Below, in pieces: positions 23,795-31,918 of a DNA stretch of 64,000 nt. Source of the stretch: Woeseiaceae bacterium (GTDB taxonomy: Bacteria; Pseudomonadota; Gammaproteobacteria; Steroidobacterales; Woeseiaceae); contig JAJFKT010000033.1 of NCBI GenBank assembly GCA_021773075.1, positions 62,001 to 126,000 of the forward strand. The letters are read 5' to 3'. The position numbers and the translations under genes are program-made. Each line of letters begins with the position of its first letter. Position 1 is the stretch's first letter. Under the pieces are notes generated by a model. That model was not told where the DNA came from and ran no database searches. It saw only the letters and a list, made by a program, of their open reading frames with translations.

Positions 23795-24307
23795 GTGTTT
23801 TCCGTTGAGAGATGCGACCTGCCAGAAAACTCTCTCCTAGCGGAGTATCGCGACAGTGGCGCTTATACAGATTGCTACTTTGCCGAAGTTGGTAGAAAGG
23901 TTTCCCAATTTGAGTTCATCCGAGCGTTTTACACAACCGTCCCGTTCAAGGTGGAGCGAATGCTATTGAAATGGGCCGTCTCGAAACCATCGACCGACGA
24001 GGAAGCTTGCTTACTCGCCGAGGCCAGGGTGCAGACGTTCGCCGCCTGGGGCGTTGAAGCAAGGCGAGACGATCAGATTCTATTGGCAGATTATCGCGGC
24101 CGAACCAGATCCTGGCTTATGAGCGAACGCATTAGTGGCAAAGCTCAAGAGTCGACCCGCCTCTACTTCGGTTCCGCTGTTGTTCCGACCCAGACGAATG
24201 AAACAGAAGGACGACGTATAGGAAAGTCTTTTAGCGCTCTACTTTGGTTTCACAAACTATATTCTCAGGTACTGTTGTCATCAGCAAAGCTTCGGCTGTC
24301 CTCATAG
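23795..24307 (+). CDS. Cassette 19: DUF2867-like protein
   Basis: 170 residues from GTG 23795. Motifs: LPENSLLAEYRDSGAYTDCY, FEFIRAFYTTVPFKVERMLLKWA, FAAWGVEARRDDQILLADYRGRTRSW and TRLYFGSAVVP, then a basic end ALLWFHKLYSQVLLSSAKLRL. These resemble the DUF2867 family of soluble proteins of unknown function, recalled rather than searched. It is cytosolic with no signal peptide, unlike most cassettes here. Confidence 0.7.
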   Translation: MFSVERCDLPENSLLAEYRDSGAYTDCYFAEVGRKVSQFEFIRAFYTTVPFKVERMLLKWAVSKPSTDEEACLLAEARVQTFAAWGVEARRDDQILLADYRGRTRSWLMSERISGKAQESTRLYFGSAVVPTQTNETEGRRIGKSFSALLWFHKLYSQVLLSSAKLRLSS

Positions 24308-24387
24308 CAGAGAAGCTAGGTGTCAGTAATCAAAAGCTTATTCGATTGTCGGTTGCGGCAGCAGCTGGTTTTACCGTCTCGGGCGCC

Positions 24388-24487
24388 ACTTAACCATGCG
24401 CTGCACCTGTATCTTCGCTTCCATCACGACGCTTGCAAGGGCGATCTCTACGCCATAGGCTGAGATCATTTAGCTTAGGCGCTACGC
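24388..24487 (+). repeat. attC site 19 (type B, both cores degenerate)
   Basis: ACTTAAC to GCTACGC. Left arm CATGCGCTGCACCTG, right half CGCCATAGGCTGAGATCATTTAGCTTAGGC. Both ends depart from RYYYAAC/GTTRRRY, so recombination should be weak. Confidence 0.78.
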
Positions 24488-24505
24488 TGCAAACGGCTAC
24501 CCAAG

Positions 24506-25249
24506 TTGTCGACCTATCCTCTCACAATCATCCTCCTTTCTACGCTAATAGCTGCCACAGTATTCGTTGGAATTCGCCAAGGCTCGAAAGGTTATGGGAG
24601 ACCTAACAGAATAGGCCTTCCGCCCAGACGGAGCGACCAATTTGTCGGCTTGGCGTACACGAATCAACTTACCTTCGTAATTTTGCTTTTCGGCCTTTGG
24701 TATTTTGATCGACCACAGCTAGTCGACTTCGGATTGGGCCGCGGCGATATCCCATTCGTATTTGCGTTCCTTCTCGGCTTTGCCAGCTATGTGGTCCTAA
24801 TCGGGCTCTACAAATATATTGTTCGATTTTTAGGTATGGAACGTCGGGAGCTAGCAAATTCGTACGTTGTCTTGCGCTGTATTTGGCCTCGTTCGGAGCG
24901 GAGGCGGCGCAAGTTACTTGCAGTGCTTCTCGCTAATCCGTTTACGGAAGAGTTGATCTACCGTGGTTTTCTTGTGTTCTACTTAGGGCATCTGTTCGAC
25001 TCTATTCTACTATTTTCAATAGTTGGTCTGGTTGTGTGTCTCACGATTCATCTCTATCAGGGGGTGAAGATGCTGCATTTTCATGCCCTTTTTTGTATTG
25101 CCTCCATTCTCATGTTGCTTTCGCCCCTTGGGCTTGTCGGGTGTTTCGGTTTCCATCTTGCCGGTGACATCATTCCGTTCGCAGGGATGAGGCAGGCTCT
25201 GGATGCATGGAGGGCTCAGCGACGGCTTGAGCATCACAACGCGGCCTAA
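24506..25249 (+). CDS. Cassette 20: CPBP (CAAX protease-like) intramembrane metalloprotease
   Basis: 247 residues from TTG 24506. Several hydrophobic segments and the CPBP/Abi core motif EELIYRGFLVFYL (EExxxR), followed by HLYQG and FHLAGD, the three metal-site motifs of the family. Members act as intramembrane proteases or as maturation and immunity proteins; some protect against bacteriocins. The substrate cannot be inferred. The stop TAA lies in the attC core GCCTAAC. Confidence 0.84.
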   Translation: MSTYPLTIILLSTLIAATVFVGIRQGSKGYGRPNRIGLPPRRSDQFVGLAYTNQLTFVILLFGLWYFDRPQLVDFGLGRGDIPFVFAFLLGFASYVVLIGLYKYIVRFLGMERRELANSYVVLRCIWPRSERRRRKLLAVLLANPFTEELIYRGFLVFYLGHLFDSILLFSIVGLVVCLTIHLYQGVKMLHFHALFCIASILMLLSPLGLVGCFGFHLAGDIIPFAGMRQALDAWRAQRRLEHHNAA

Positions 25250-25373
25250 CATTGCATCGCTATTGCGCTTTGGCCAAGAAGATGATGAAACGATTAAGCG
25301 CTCTTGAGCAGGAGCGCTTGCCTGCGGCGAGCTTCCCGATCTATGCTGGTGCGAGCTTGTTTGAGTGTTAGGT
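25244..25373 (+). repeat. attC site 20 (type D, long)
   Basis: GCCTAAC to GTTAGGT, about 130 bp. Arms ATTGCATCGCTATTGCGC and GGTGCGAGCTTGTTTGAGT; the centre contains the inverted repeat GAGCGCTTG...CAAGCGCTC-like GCGCTCTTGAGCAGGAGCGC. It differs from all other sites. Confidence 0.8.
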
Positions 25374-25674
25374 GCCAACAGTCTTGTACAGAAAGTGTCC
25401 AAAATGCAGGAAACGATCAGTGCGCGTGGCAGAGCTTCTTTTGCGCCACACACACTGTGAGAGGTGCCGGTCATTGGTCGGTGTTCGTCGGTGGCCAAGT
25501 GCGGCGGTCAATTTCTTCTCACTTCTTGTCACATTAATCACTACTTTCGTTGTTCTCGCGGAGATGGGAAATTTTTGGGCGCTGATTTGGTTCACTGTCC
25601 CGATCGCGTCTTTTGCGTATCTCAAAACCAGACTTTGCCCACTTGAAACCAAACGGTTCGAACTGACGCCCTAA
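25372..25674 (+). CDS. Cassette 21: zinc-ribbon membrane protein
   Basis: 100 residues from GTG 25372, which overlaps the attC core GTTAGGT. N-terminal CxxC pairs (RKCPKCRKRS and HCERCRSL) form a likely zinc ribbon. Hydrophobic segments follow: AVNFFSLLVTLITTFVVLA and ALIWFTVPIASFAYL. The stop TAA lies in a compressed relic core. Function unknown. Confidence 0.72.
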   Translation: MPTVLYRKCPKCRKRSVRVAELLLRHTHCERCRSLVGVRRWPSAAVNFFSLLVTLITTFVVLAEMGNFWALIWFTVPIASFAYLKTRLCPLETKRFELTP

Positions 25675-25697
25675 TCGAGGTCCGGCAGGCGTTAGGG
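25669..25697 (+). repeat. Compressed relic attC at the array's end
   Basis: CCCTAAT at 25669-25675 and GTTAGGG at 25691-25697, complementary cores only 15 bases apart (a full site has about 85). The middle of the site seems deleted. It marks the distal end of the recognisable array. Confidence 0.5.
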
Positions 25698-25709
25698 ATT
25701 GGAGAATAG

Positions 25710-25877
25710 ATGCTTTTGTTGACGATGATCATCGGTACCGCAACCGCACTAGCGGGTCTGTTGGTCATGTTTCATTTAACGGCGACCGAAGCCTTGGTCG
25801 GTCTTTCTCTTATTACCTGGTCTGCCTCGTTTACTTATTTTCAGATGCAGAAGGCATTTGGAAACCGAAACCCCTAA
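25710..25877 (+). CDS. Small membrane protein, 55 residues
   Basis: ATG 25710 is preceded by GGAG at 25701-25704 with ideal spacing. The product has two hydrophobic segments: LLLTMIIGTATALAGLLVMF and EALVGLSLITWSASFTYFQM. The end is polar (QKAFGNRNP). Its short size explains why it can be overlooked. Function unknown. Confidence 0.62.
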   Translation: MLLLTMIIGTATALAGLLVMFHLTATEALVGLSLITWSASFTYFQMQKAFGNRNP

Positions 25878-25911
25878 TTCGCAGTACAAGAATCGAGCCC
25901 GAGGAGGCTAT

Positions 25912-26313
25912 ATGCAGGTGTCTATGATTGTTGGAGTGTTTCTTCTAGTTGGTGTTTTGTCGGGCTGCGAGGGCGAATCGCAAGAAACGTCCGCTGCCCA
26001 GCGAACGCTGGACGAACTTCAGGCTAAGTATGATGAGGTATTAAAAGACAAGGTCGACGTTCCGGTCGACTGGGCCGCCGACGATCTGGAAAATATCGGC
26101 GACTGGGAGTATCGCGTGGTTAACCTTGCCTACCGGTCGCCGGAGGACCTTGAGTCTCAGCTGAATGAGTTTGGAAATGAGCGCTGGGAAGTAATCTGGC
26201 TCGAAGAGGCGCCCCGTGGTTTTCTTCTCGTGCTAAAGAAGCCATCCATTAGCTACCTTAGTAAAATTCCGCTTTCAGCGCTCGGTAACATCGTCACTGG
26301 CGGCTCGGAGTAG
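25912..26313 (+). CDS. Lipoprotein with DUF4177-like domain
   Basis: 133 residues from ATG 25912, chosen over 25858 because GAGGAGG lies 5 bases upstream and the lipoprotein signal starts here. Lipobox LSGC follows SMIVGVFLLVGV. After a short coiled segment (TLDELQAKYDEVLKDKVD) comes a DUF4177-like fold: WEYRVVNLAYRSPEDLESQL, NEFGNERWEVIWLEEAPRG, FLLVLKKP. Function unknown. Confidence 0.78.
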   Translation: MQVSMIVGVFLLVGVLSGCEGESQETSAAQRTLDELQAKYDEVLKDKVDVPVDWAADDLENIGDWEYRVVNLAYRSPEDLESQLNEFGNERWEVIWLEEAPRGFLLVLKKPSISYLSKIPLSALGNIVTGGSE

Positions 26314-26326
26314 GGAGCGTACAACG

Positions 26327-26671
26327 ATGAATATATACGCGAAACTCGGTGCTGTGGTTTATGTGCTTTGGGGCCTGTTTCATATTCAGGCCGCACGGCT
26401 TGTATATGTTTTGGGCCAGTCAATGGAGCCAGGAATAATCCAGGGACGAGTCTATCAAGATGCATGGAATTTATTGTTCTTCGCCTTGTTCGGTATTGCT
26501 GTCCAGCATAGGGTTACTTCACTCCAGTCGAGACACAATAAGCACGGCCTAAGGCTCTGTTGCCGCGTATTCGGCTTGCCTTTCCGGCTCCAAAATATGT
26601 GTATTCAGTTTCGCGACCGAGTTAGTAACGGTTTCTATGAGGTCGGCTTCGGTCGGGCCGGACACGGATAG
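26327..26671 (+). pseudogene. Truncated small membrane protein
   Basis: The first about 65 residues look real: AKLGAVVYVLWGLFHIQAA, a conserved-looking QGRVYQDAWNLLFFALFGIAV. Beyond that the frame is low in quality (HNKHGLRLCCRVFGLPFRLQ) and is antisense to the exported-protein gene on the minus strand. It is probably a gene cut short after its second membrane segment. It overlaps the convergent gene by 123 bp. Confidence 0.55.
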
Positions 26672-27061
26672 GAATTGATTTCTATAGACGGTTACGGCCT
26701 CGAGTTTTCGTGATACGTCGGCGGCGTTCCTAAGCTTGTTATCCAGAATTGAGTCGAAATAACCATCTGGAAAAAAGCTCGCCACCGACGTGCCAAGTAC
26801 ATACGCGATACGACCACCCGTGCTGGTGCGAACCTCCGTTACCATAGAGTAGATTTTGAAATCCGGGTTGTCCGATGTGACTTCAACGTCGCCCAGCCGT
26901 CGCAACTCATTTCTTAGATACATCGTAATGCGTTCTTTGAGATCGTGGTCTGGAACAGTTACCTCAACCGCAATCCTGAATGCCGGCGGCACCACATCTT
27001 CAGCGAATCCCGGCGTTAGAAGAAGTACCGCCAAGAGCGTTGTAATCACTTTCGTTTTCAT
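26549..27061 (-). CDS. Exported protein, unknown function
   Basis: 170 residues from ATG 27061, preceded by GGTGG; an in-frame GTG lies at 27070. Signal peptide VITTLLAVLLLTPGFAE, then an exported domain with a possible strand-rich region RIAVEVTVPDHDLKERITMY and LRNELRRLGDVEVTSDNPDFK. The C-terminus is helical (EADLIETVTNSVAKLNTHIL). It follows ntrC by 28 bp on the same strand but is not an NtrC-related protein. Confidence 0.75.
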   Translation of the reverse strand: MKTKVITTLLAVLLLTPGFAEDVVPPAFRIAVEVTVPDHDLKERITMYLRNELRRLGDVEVTSDNPDFKIYSMVTEVRTSTGGRIAYVLGTSVASFFPDGYFDSILDNKLRNAADVSRKLEAVTVYRNQFLSVSGPTEADLIETVTNSVAKLNTHILEPERQAEYAATEP

Positions 27062-27089
27062 GGTTGCCACCTTGATTTACTGCATTGAA

Positions 27090-28490
27090 CTAATCCAGAT
27101 GCAGGGCCTTCATTTTTCGCGCCAACGTATTTCGACCCCAGCCTAATAATTTCGCCGCTTCCTGTCGATGACCGTTCGTTTGCGACATTGCGATTTCTAT
27201 AAGTGTCTTTTCAAATTCGGGCAGGGCTGTTTCAAGCAGTGGTGCATCACTGCTGTTCAGCTGCCGTTCGGCCCAGGATGCGAGCGTTCGGGTCCACTCT
27301 CTAGCCGCGCGGTGCGGGGTTTCGTTGCCGCCGAGATCGTCCGGAATATCCTGCGCTGTTATCACGCCGCCTGGTGCGGTAACCGTTAGTCTTCGTGATG
27401 CGTTTACGAGTTGTCGGACATTGCCCGGCCAGCTGTACTCTCGCAGCGAATCCAGTGCGTCAGCGTCGATCATTTTTGCCGGTGTTCCGATTTCTTCCGC
27501 TGCCTCACCGAGATAATGATTGAGCAGTAGTGGAATGTCTTCACGACGTTGGCGCAGCGGCGGTGTATTGATTCGAATTACGTTTAGGCGATGGAAAAGA
27601 TCCTCGCGAAAGCGTGACTCTTTAACGGCGCGCGCCAGATCCTGATTAGTCGCCGCAATAACGCGTACATCCACCTTGATGGGCGTTTGTCCGCCGACGC
27701 GGTAGAACTCGCTTTCTGCAAGCACTCTTAGCAAGCGCGTCTGCAGGGCCGGTGACATGTCGCCAATCTCGTCGAGAAACAAGGTGCCACCATCGGCTTG
27801 CTCGAAGCGTCCAATTCGGCGCGCATCGGCGCCGGTAAATGATCCTTTTTCATGCCCGAAAAGTTCGGACTCGAGCAGCTCCGCCGCAATCGCGGAGGTG
27901 TTGAGGGCCACAAAGGTTTTGTTTGATCTGGGACTATGGTCGTGCAGCGCTCGAGCCACCAGCTCTTTACCCGTGCCGGATTCACCCGTAATCAATACCG
28001 TCATACTTGAGCCCGCGAGGCGACCGATCGATCGAAACACTTCTTGCATCGCGGGCGCCTGACCGATCATCGATGCTATCGCTGCCGGCGGGGTGTCGAT
28101 ACTGCCCAACGCCGTGCCCGTTGAGCGCGCCGCTTTGTGAACAAGCTCTACTGCTTCATCGATGTCGAATGGCTTGGGCAGATACTCAAACGCCCCACCT
28201 TTGTACGCAGCAACCGCATTTTCCAGGTCGGAGTGCGCTGTAATGACGATAATTGGCAGGTCCGGATTGCTTGATCGCAGTCGTTCGAGCAACGCTAATC
28301 CACTCATGCCGGGCATGCGTACGTCAGTAATCAGTACATCCGGTTCGCTTTCATCGATCGCTTCAAGCAAGTGCTCCGCTCGCTCAAAAGTCCGCGTTTC
28401 CATGTCCGCCTGCTTGAGTGCTTTTTCGAGGACCCAGCGGACGGATTGGTCGTCATCTACGATCCAGACAATCAGTGGCCGGCTAGACAT
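27090..28490 (-). CDS. glnG: Nitrogen regulation response regulator NtrC
   Basis: 466 residues, three domains. Receiver (residues about 5-120; phosphoacceptor in [10 protein letters not shown]), AAA+ sigma-54 activator ([14 protein letters not shown] Walker A, GSFTGAD loop, [12 protein letters not shown] Walker B) and a Fis-type helix-turn-helix ([22 protein letters not shown]). The GAFTGA loop reads GSFTGA. Phosphorylated NtrC activates sigma-54 promoters such as that of glnA. Its ATG overlaps the ntrB stop region (28483-28490), so the two are coupled. Confidence 0.95.
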   Translation of the reverse strand: MSSRPLIVWIVDDDQSVRWVLEKALKQADMETRTFERAEHLLEAIDESEPDVLITDVRMPGMSGLALLERLRSSNPDLPIIVITAHSDLENAVAAYKGGAFEYLPKPFDIDEAVELVHKAARSTGTALGSIDTPPAAIASMIGQAPAMQEVFRSIGRLAGSSMTVLITGESGTGKELVARALHDHSPRSNKTFVALNTSAIAAELLESELFGHEKGSFTGADARRIGRFEQADGGTLFLDEIGDMSPALQTRLLRVLAESEFYRVGGQTPIKVDVRVIAATNQDLARAVKESRFREDLFHRLNVIRINTPPLRQRREDIPLLLNHYLGEAAEEIGTPAKMIDADALDSLREYSWPGNVRQLVNASRRLTVTAPGGVITAQDIPDDLGGNETPHRAAREWTRTLASWAERQLNSSDAPLLETALPEFEKTLIEIAMSQTNGHRQEAAKLLGWGRNTLARKMKALHLD

Positions 28491-29550
28491 TCTCAGTGCT
28501 CACGGACTGGTCGAGTGGTATGCGAGTGAAAAATACGGTTCGGCCGGGGCGGCTTTCAAATTCAATCAATCCCGCATGGCGGCTCAGCAGCTCCTGCGCT
28601 GCCGGTAGGCCGAGGCCGGTTCCCTCCGGTCGGGTTGTTACCAGTGGATAAAAAATAGAGTCCTGCATGTCTGTGGGGATGCCGGGGCCGTCATCTTGTA
28701 TTTCGATGGAGGCAATCACGCGGTGCCGGATATCGCCTATGGTGAAGTTAGTTACAGCCCTGCTTCGGAGCGTTAACGTTCCCTGTCCGTCGAGCGCTGC
28801 AACTGCATTTCGAACGAGGTTCAGGAACGCTTGCACCATCTGATCCCGATCAAGGTCGATTGTAGGCAAACCGGCATCGTATTCGCGTCGAATAATCAGG
28901 CTTCGTTGACCCTCGGCCTCGATGATCCGGACGACGTATTCGAGAAGTTCATGAATATTTACAGGTTGTTTATTCGGCGGACCACCGGGCCCGAGTAGAG
29001 TGTCGACTAATGCGGCCAGTCGATCCGTTTCGCTTATAACAACGTCGGTATATTCACGAAGTCCACGATCTTCAAGTTGTCGCTCGAGCAGTTGCGCTGC
29101 GCCACGTATGCCGCCGAGTGGGTTTTTAATTTCATGTGCGAGCTGCCGAATCATTTGGCGGCCCGCTCCGTGCTGTATCAGGAGCGCGTTTTCCCGACTT
29201 ATTTGCACGCGGCGCGTGACGTCGGTTATCTCAACGAGCAGGCTTGCGTCGTCGATGGCGATTGGTGAGACCCTGCAGTCGACGATGCGTTCCTGGCTGT
29301 GAACCTCGGTCGGCGCGAGCCGCATTTCATTGGCGTAGTGGTCGCCAGTTTTTGCTACGCGCGTTAGCATGTCGCGCATTTCCGGTTCGTCGTCAATCAA
29401 TCGCAACAGGGATTCACCGCGGGCGCGACGTTCGCTGATACCAAGGATGTTTTCTGCGGCAGGATTGAGGCCGATGATCAACAAGTGTTCATCGAGCAAA
29501 ATAACGCCTGAGCTCAAAGCGTCGAGAATCGCAGAGGAGTTTGTCTTTAT
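28483..29550 (-). CDS. glnL: Nitrogen regulation sensor histidine kinase NtrB
   Basis: PAS domain from ILDALSSGVILLDEHLLIIGLN, then the H-box QLAHEIKNPLGGIRGAAQLL (phosphorylated His), and ATPase boxes NLVRNAVAAL (N), DDGPGIP (G1) and TGLGLPAAQELLSRHAG (G2). NtrB phosphorylates NtrC on nitrogen limitation under PII control. No ATG, GTG or TTG lies in the right place. The frame is open upstream to 29832 over another gene. The first codon used here is ATA at 29550 (IKTNSSAILDAL), with GGAG 2 bases before it. A TTG at 29517 would cut into the PAS domain. Confidence 0.9.
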   Translation of the reverse strand: MKTNSSAILDALSSGVILLDEHLLIIGLNPAAENILGISERRARGESLLRLIDDEPEMRDMLTRVAKTGDHYANEMRLAPTEVHSQERIVDCRVSPIAIDDASLLVEITDVTRRVQISRENALLIQHGAGRQMIRQLAHEIKNPLGGIRGAAQLLERQLEDRGLREYTDVVISETDRLAALVDTLLGPGGPPNKQPVNIHELLEYVVRIIEAEGQRSLIIRREYDAGLPTIDLDRDQMVQAFLNLVRNAVAALDGQGTLTLRSRAVTNFTIGDIRHRVIASIEIQDDGPGIPTDMQDSIFYPLVTTRPEGTGLGLPAAQELLSRHAGLIEFESRPGRTVFFTRIPLDQSVSTENV

Positions 29551-29591
29551 CGCTCCGCCGTCGCCGGAGTCTCGGGACTTACAGGTCCGGT

Positions 29592-30107
29592 CTAATTTAT
29601 TGTGCTTTGCTGTACGTAAAACCGGTTTGGTAGGCTGCGCTTGATGAGGGTTCCCGTGTCGTCGATCACTTCCGCTTGCAGATTGTGGACGCCCCGGAAC
29701 ACCTCTTCGATCTGAAAACTCGTGCCGCTGACCATCCGCGGCTCGCCGTCGAAGTACACGCGGACCAGATGTCCCGGTCGTAGTGGTGGGGATATCGCCA
29801 GCGTGACGTCCAGTGTCGCCTCTATATTCCACAGCGTCTCTTCCGGGCTGGGGCTTGCGACTTCAAGGATGCTGTAACCGAAGCTTGGTTCTGTCTCTTC
29901 AGTGGTCGGGTTCGGCGTTCCGGCAGGTCGCGTTGTCGATCGCGATCGAGCGCCTGTTGATTCGCCGAGCTCGATAATCTTCGCACCGGGGTGCGGTCGA
30001 TCCGAGTAGTGAACGATGCCGTCTTCGTCCGTCCATGTATACGCCTCTGCAAAGGCGCCAGCGGCGACAAACATCGCCAGAAGGAAGAAAATTGGTCGTG
30101 TTTCCAT
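29592..30107 (-). CDS. DUF4124 domain-containing exported protein
   Basis: 171 residues. Signal peptide FFLLAMFVAAGAFAEA is followed at once by the DUF4124 motif YTWTDEDGIVHYSDRPHPGA. A C-terminal domain (SPEETLWNIEATLDVTLAIS, LVRVYFDGEPRMVSGTSFQI) resembles an immunoglobulin-like or FlgD-like fold. Located between glnA and ntrB; similar genes are found in that position in other proteobacteria. Function unknown, probably periplasmic. Confidence 0.85.
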   Translation of the reverse strand: METRPIFFLLAMFVAAGAFAEAYTWTDEDGIVHYSDRPHPGAKIIELGESTGARSRSTTRPAGTPNPTTEETEPSFGYSILEVASPSPEETLWNIEATLDVTLAISPPLRPGHLVRVYFDGEPRMVSGTSFQIEEVFRGVHNLQAEVIDDTGTLIKRSLPNRFYVQQSTIN

Positions 30108-30147
30108 GCGTTTAGCATAGCAAGTTAATCAGGACTTTGGGTAGGAG

Positions 30148-30170
30148 CCGGGCGGCAAAATGCCGCCCGG
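30148..30170. terminator. Hairpin between glnA and the DUF4124 gene
   Basis: CCGGGCGGCA-AAA-TGCCGCCCGG, a perfect 10-bp GC-rich stem with a 3-base loop. It lies 17 bp past the glnA stop and before the DUF4124 start. There is no strong T-run, so it could be a factor-dependent or partial terminator separating glnA from ntrBC. Confidence 0.65.
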
Positions 30171-30186
30171 TTCACACTTTTGCCGT

Positions 30187-31596
30187 TTAGAGGCTGTAAT
30201 ACATGTCGAACTCCGCCGGATGCGTCGTCATGCGGAGGCGTGTTACGTCCTCCATTTTGAGATCAATATACGCATCAATCAGGTCGTCGCTGAAGACACC
30301 GCCCGCTTTCAGGAACTCGCGGTCGCCGTCAAGCGCGCCGAGAGCCTCATCCAACGAGAAGGCAACCAGTTTCAATTCTTTCTCTTCCTCCGGTGGCAAG
30401 TCGTAAAGGTCTTTGTCCATGGCGTCGCCCGGGTGGATCTTGTTCTGTATTCCGTCGAGACCCGCCATCATCAATGCGGCGAATGCCAGGTAGGGATTTG
30501 CCATTGAGTCCGGGAACCGAACTTCGATACGACGTCCCTTCGGGTTTGCGATATACGGAATACGAATAGACGCGGAGCGGTTCCGTGCTGAGTAAGCAAG
30601 AATGGTCGGTGCTTCGAATCCAGGTACGAGCCTTTTGTAGCTGTTGGTGGCTGGGTTTGCGAAAGCGTTTATCGCTTTTGCGTGCTTGATAACGCCGCCG
30701 ATGTAATAGAGAGCCGTATCTGAAAGGCCCCCGTAACCGTCACCGGAGAACAGGTTTTCACCGTCCTTGAACAATGACATGTGGACGTGCATGCCGTTAC
30801 CGTTATCGCCAACAAGTGGTTTCGGCATGAACGTCGAAGTCTTTCCGTATGCGTGTGCAACGTTGTGCACCGCGTACTTCATGATCTGAACTTCATCTGC
30901 CTTTTTCGTTAAGGTGTTGAATTTAGTGCCTATTTCGCACTGCCCGGCGGTCGCTACCTCATGATGATGAACCTCCGTGAGAACGCCCAGCTCCTCAATC
31001 GCAAGACACATGGCAGAACGAATATCGTGCAGTGAGTCTACCGGCGGTACCGGGAAGTAGCCGCCCTTTACGCCGGGTCGGTGACCAACATTGCCGTCCT
31101 GATGGCCGTCGCCGGACGCCCATGCACCCTCATCGGATCCGATCTTGTAGAACGCACCGGAGATGTCATCGTTCCAGGTAACACTATCGAAAATAAAGAA
31201 CTCGTTTTCGGGGCCAAAGTACGCGGCATCCGCCACGCCTGTTGACTGCAGGTAGGCTTCGGCGCGATCAGCCAGTGATCGTGGACATCGATCGTAGCCC
31301 TGCATGGTCGATGGCTCGACGACGGTACAACGAATATTCATTGTTACTTCGTCGGTGAAGATGTCGAGCACAGCCGAAGCCGGGTCCGGCATCAAAATCA
31401 TGTCGGATTCGTTAATGCCCTTCCAGCCGGCAATTGAAGAGCCGTCGAACATTTTGCCCTCTTCGAACAAATCATCATCGATGGTGTGTGCGGGGACCGT
31501 AACGTGCTGTTCTTTGCCGATCGTGTCTGTGAAACGAAAGTCGACGAATTTGACCTCTTCATCTTTGATGAGGGTGATTACCTCTGCGGGCGTCAT
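30187..31596 (-). CDS. glnA: Glutamine synthetase type I
   Basis: 469 residues from ATG 31596, preceded by GGAGGAAAGATCC. Makes glutamine from glutamate and ammonia. GlnA signatures: [59 protein letters not shown] and the adenylylation tyrosine in [10 protein letters not shown] near residue 397. The expected regulation is by adenylylation and by NtrBC through the sigma-54 promoter upstream. The longer frame from TTG 31623 is not the start. Confidence 0.97.
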   Translation of the reverse strand: MTPAEVITLIKDEEVKFVDFRFTDTIGKEQHVTVPAHTIDDDLFEEGKMFDGSSIAGWKGINESDMILMPDPASAVLDIFTDEVTMNIRCTVVEPSTMQGYDRCPRSLADRAEAYLQSTGVADAAYFGPENEFFIFDSVTWNDDISGAFYKIGSDEGAWASGDGHQDGNVGHRPGVKGGYFPVPPVDSLHDIRSAMCLAIEELGVLTEVHHHEVATAGQCEIGTKFNTLTKKADEVQIMKYAVHNVAHAYGKTSTFMPKPLVGDNGNGMHVHMSLFKDGENLFSGDGYGGLSDTALYYIGGVIKHAKAINAFANPATNSYKRLVPGFEAPTILAYSARNRSASIRIPYIANPKGRRIEVRFPDSMANPYLAFAALMMAGLDGIQNKIHPGDAMDKDLYDLPPEEEKELKLVAFSLDEALGALDGDREFLKAGGVFSDDLIDAYIDLKMEDVTRLRMTTHPAEFDMYYSL

Positions 31597-31665
31597 GGAT
31601 CTTTCCTCCAGGGTTAAGCGCAAAATAAAAGGGACCGCGATTCGCGGCCTGTTGGCCTTACTAAG

Positions 31666-31681
31666 TGCATGATGCGTGCCA
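31666..31681 (-). promoter_or_regulatory. Sigma-54 promoter of glnA
   Basis: On the minus strand TGGCACG-CATC-ATGCA at 31681-31666. The -24 GG and -12 GC are separated by the required 10 bases. One base differs from the TTGCA half. It lies 70 bp upstream of the glnA start, with NtrC boxes at a suitable distance upstream. Confidence 0.88.
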
Positions 31682-31744
31682 ATCTATCGCTTCGCATAAG
31701 TAATTGTTTTATAAGGACTTCATACTGCAGCAGACCTATATCGC

Positions 31745-31759
31745 GCACTACTATGGTGC
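31745..31759. promoter_or_regulatory. NtrC box 1 (glnA enhancer)
   Basis: GCACTACTATGGTGC, close to the enteric site GCACTATATTGGTGC. It is an identical inverted copy of box 2, with centres 31 bp (about three helical turns) apart. Located 64 bp or more upstream of the -24 element. Confidence 0.85.
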
Positions 31760-31775
31760 GAGCCGCCACCTGGGC

Positions 31776-31790
31776 GCACCATAGTAGTGC
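31776..31790. promoter_or_regulatory. NtrC box 2 (glnA enhancer)
   Basis: GCACCATAGTAGTGC, the exact reverse complement of box 1. The two boxes together form a 46-bp inverted repeat with a 16-bp centre. They sit in the 320-bp gap between glnA and the divergent glyQ and could influence both genes. Confidence 0.85.
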
Positions 31791-31918
31791 ATTGATGCCG
31801 TTCGCGCACCTTTTTGGGTCACTTCGCTTTGTTGGCACTCTGGCACACGCTTCTACTGTCGTATTTCTTGTGCTGAAGCCGTTATACTTCGCCGCTTTGA
31901 CGTACCCGTAACGGATAA

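Larger units (their letters stand above)
9701..25697 (+). mobile_element. Sedentary chromosomal integron with about 21 gene cassettes
   Basis: An integron integrase on the minus strand, an attI region, and a string of plus-strand cassettes. Each cassette is a short ORF followed by a repeated attC site of about 100 bp that starts with RYYYAAC and ends with GTTRRRY. Eighteen full-length attC sites are visible from 11316 to 25373, plus four relics and one possible short site. Most sites share the end motifs CCTAACAATGCGCTGCAC and TTAGCTTAGACGTTAGG, as expected of a chromosomal integron rather than a class 1-3 mobile one. There is no transposase, resistance gene or 3' conserved segment. Between 21055 and 23212 the array is interrupted by non-cassette sequence. 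Confidence 0.93.

Noticed and set aside
11316-25373. Repeated attC sites as a CRISPR array or REP repeats
   Set aside because: Spacers are variable-length ORFs of 0.2-0.8 kb rather than about 30 bp, and each repeat is a recombination site with core motifs; an integron integrase is adjacent.
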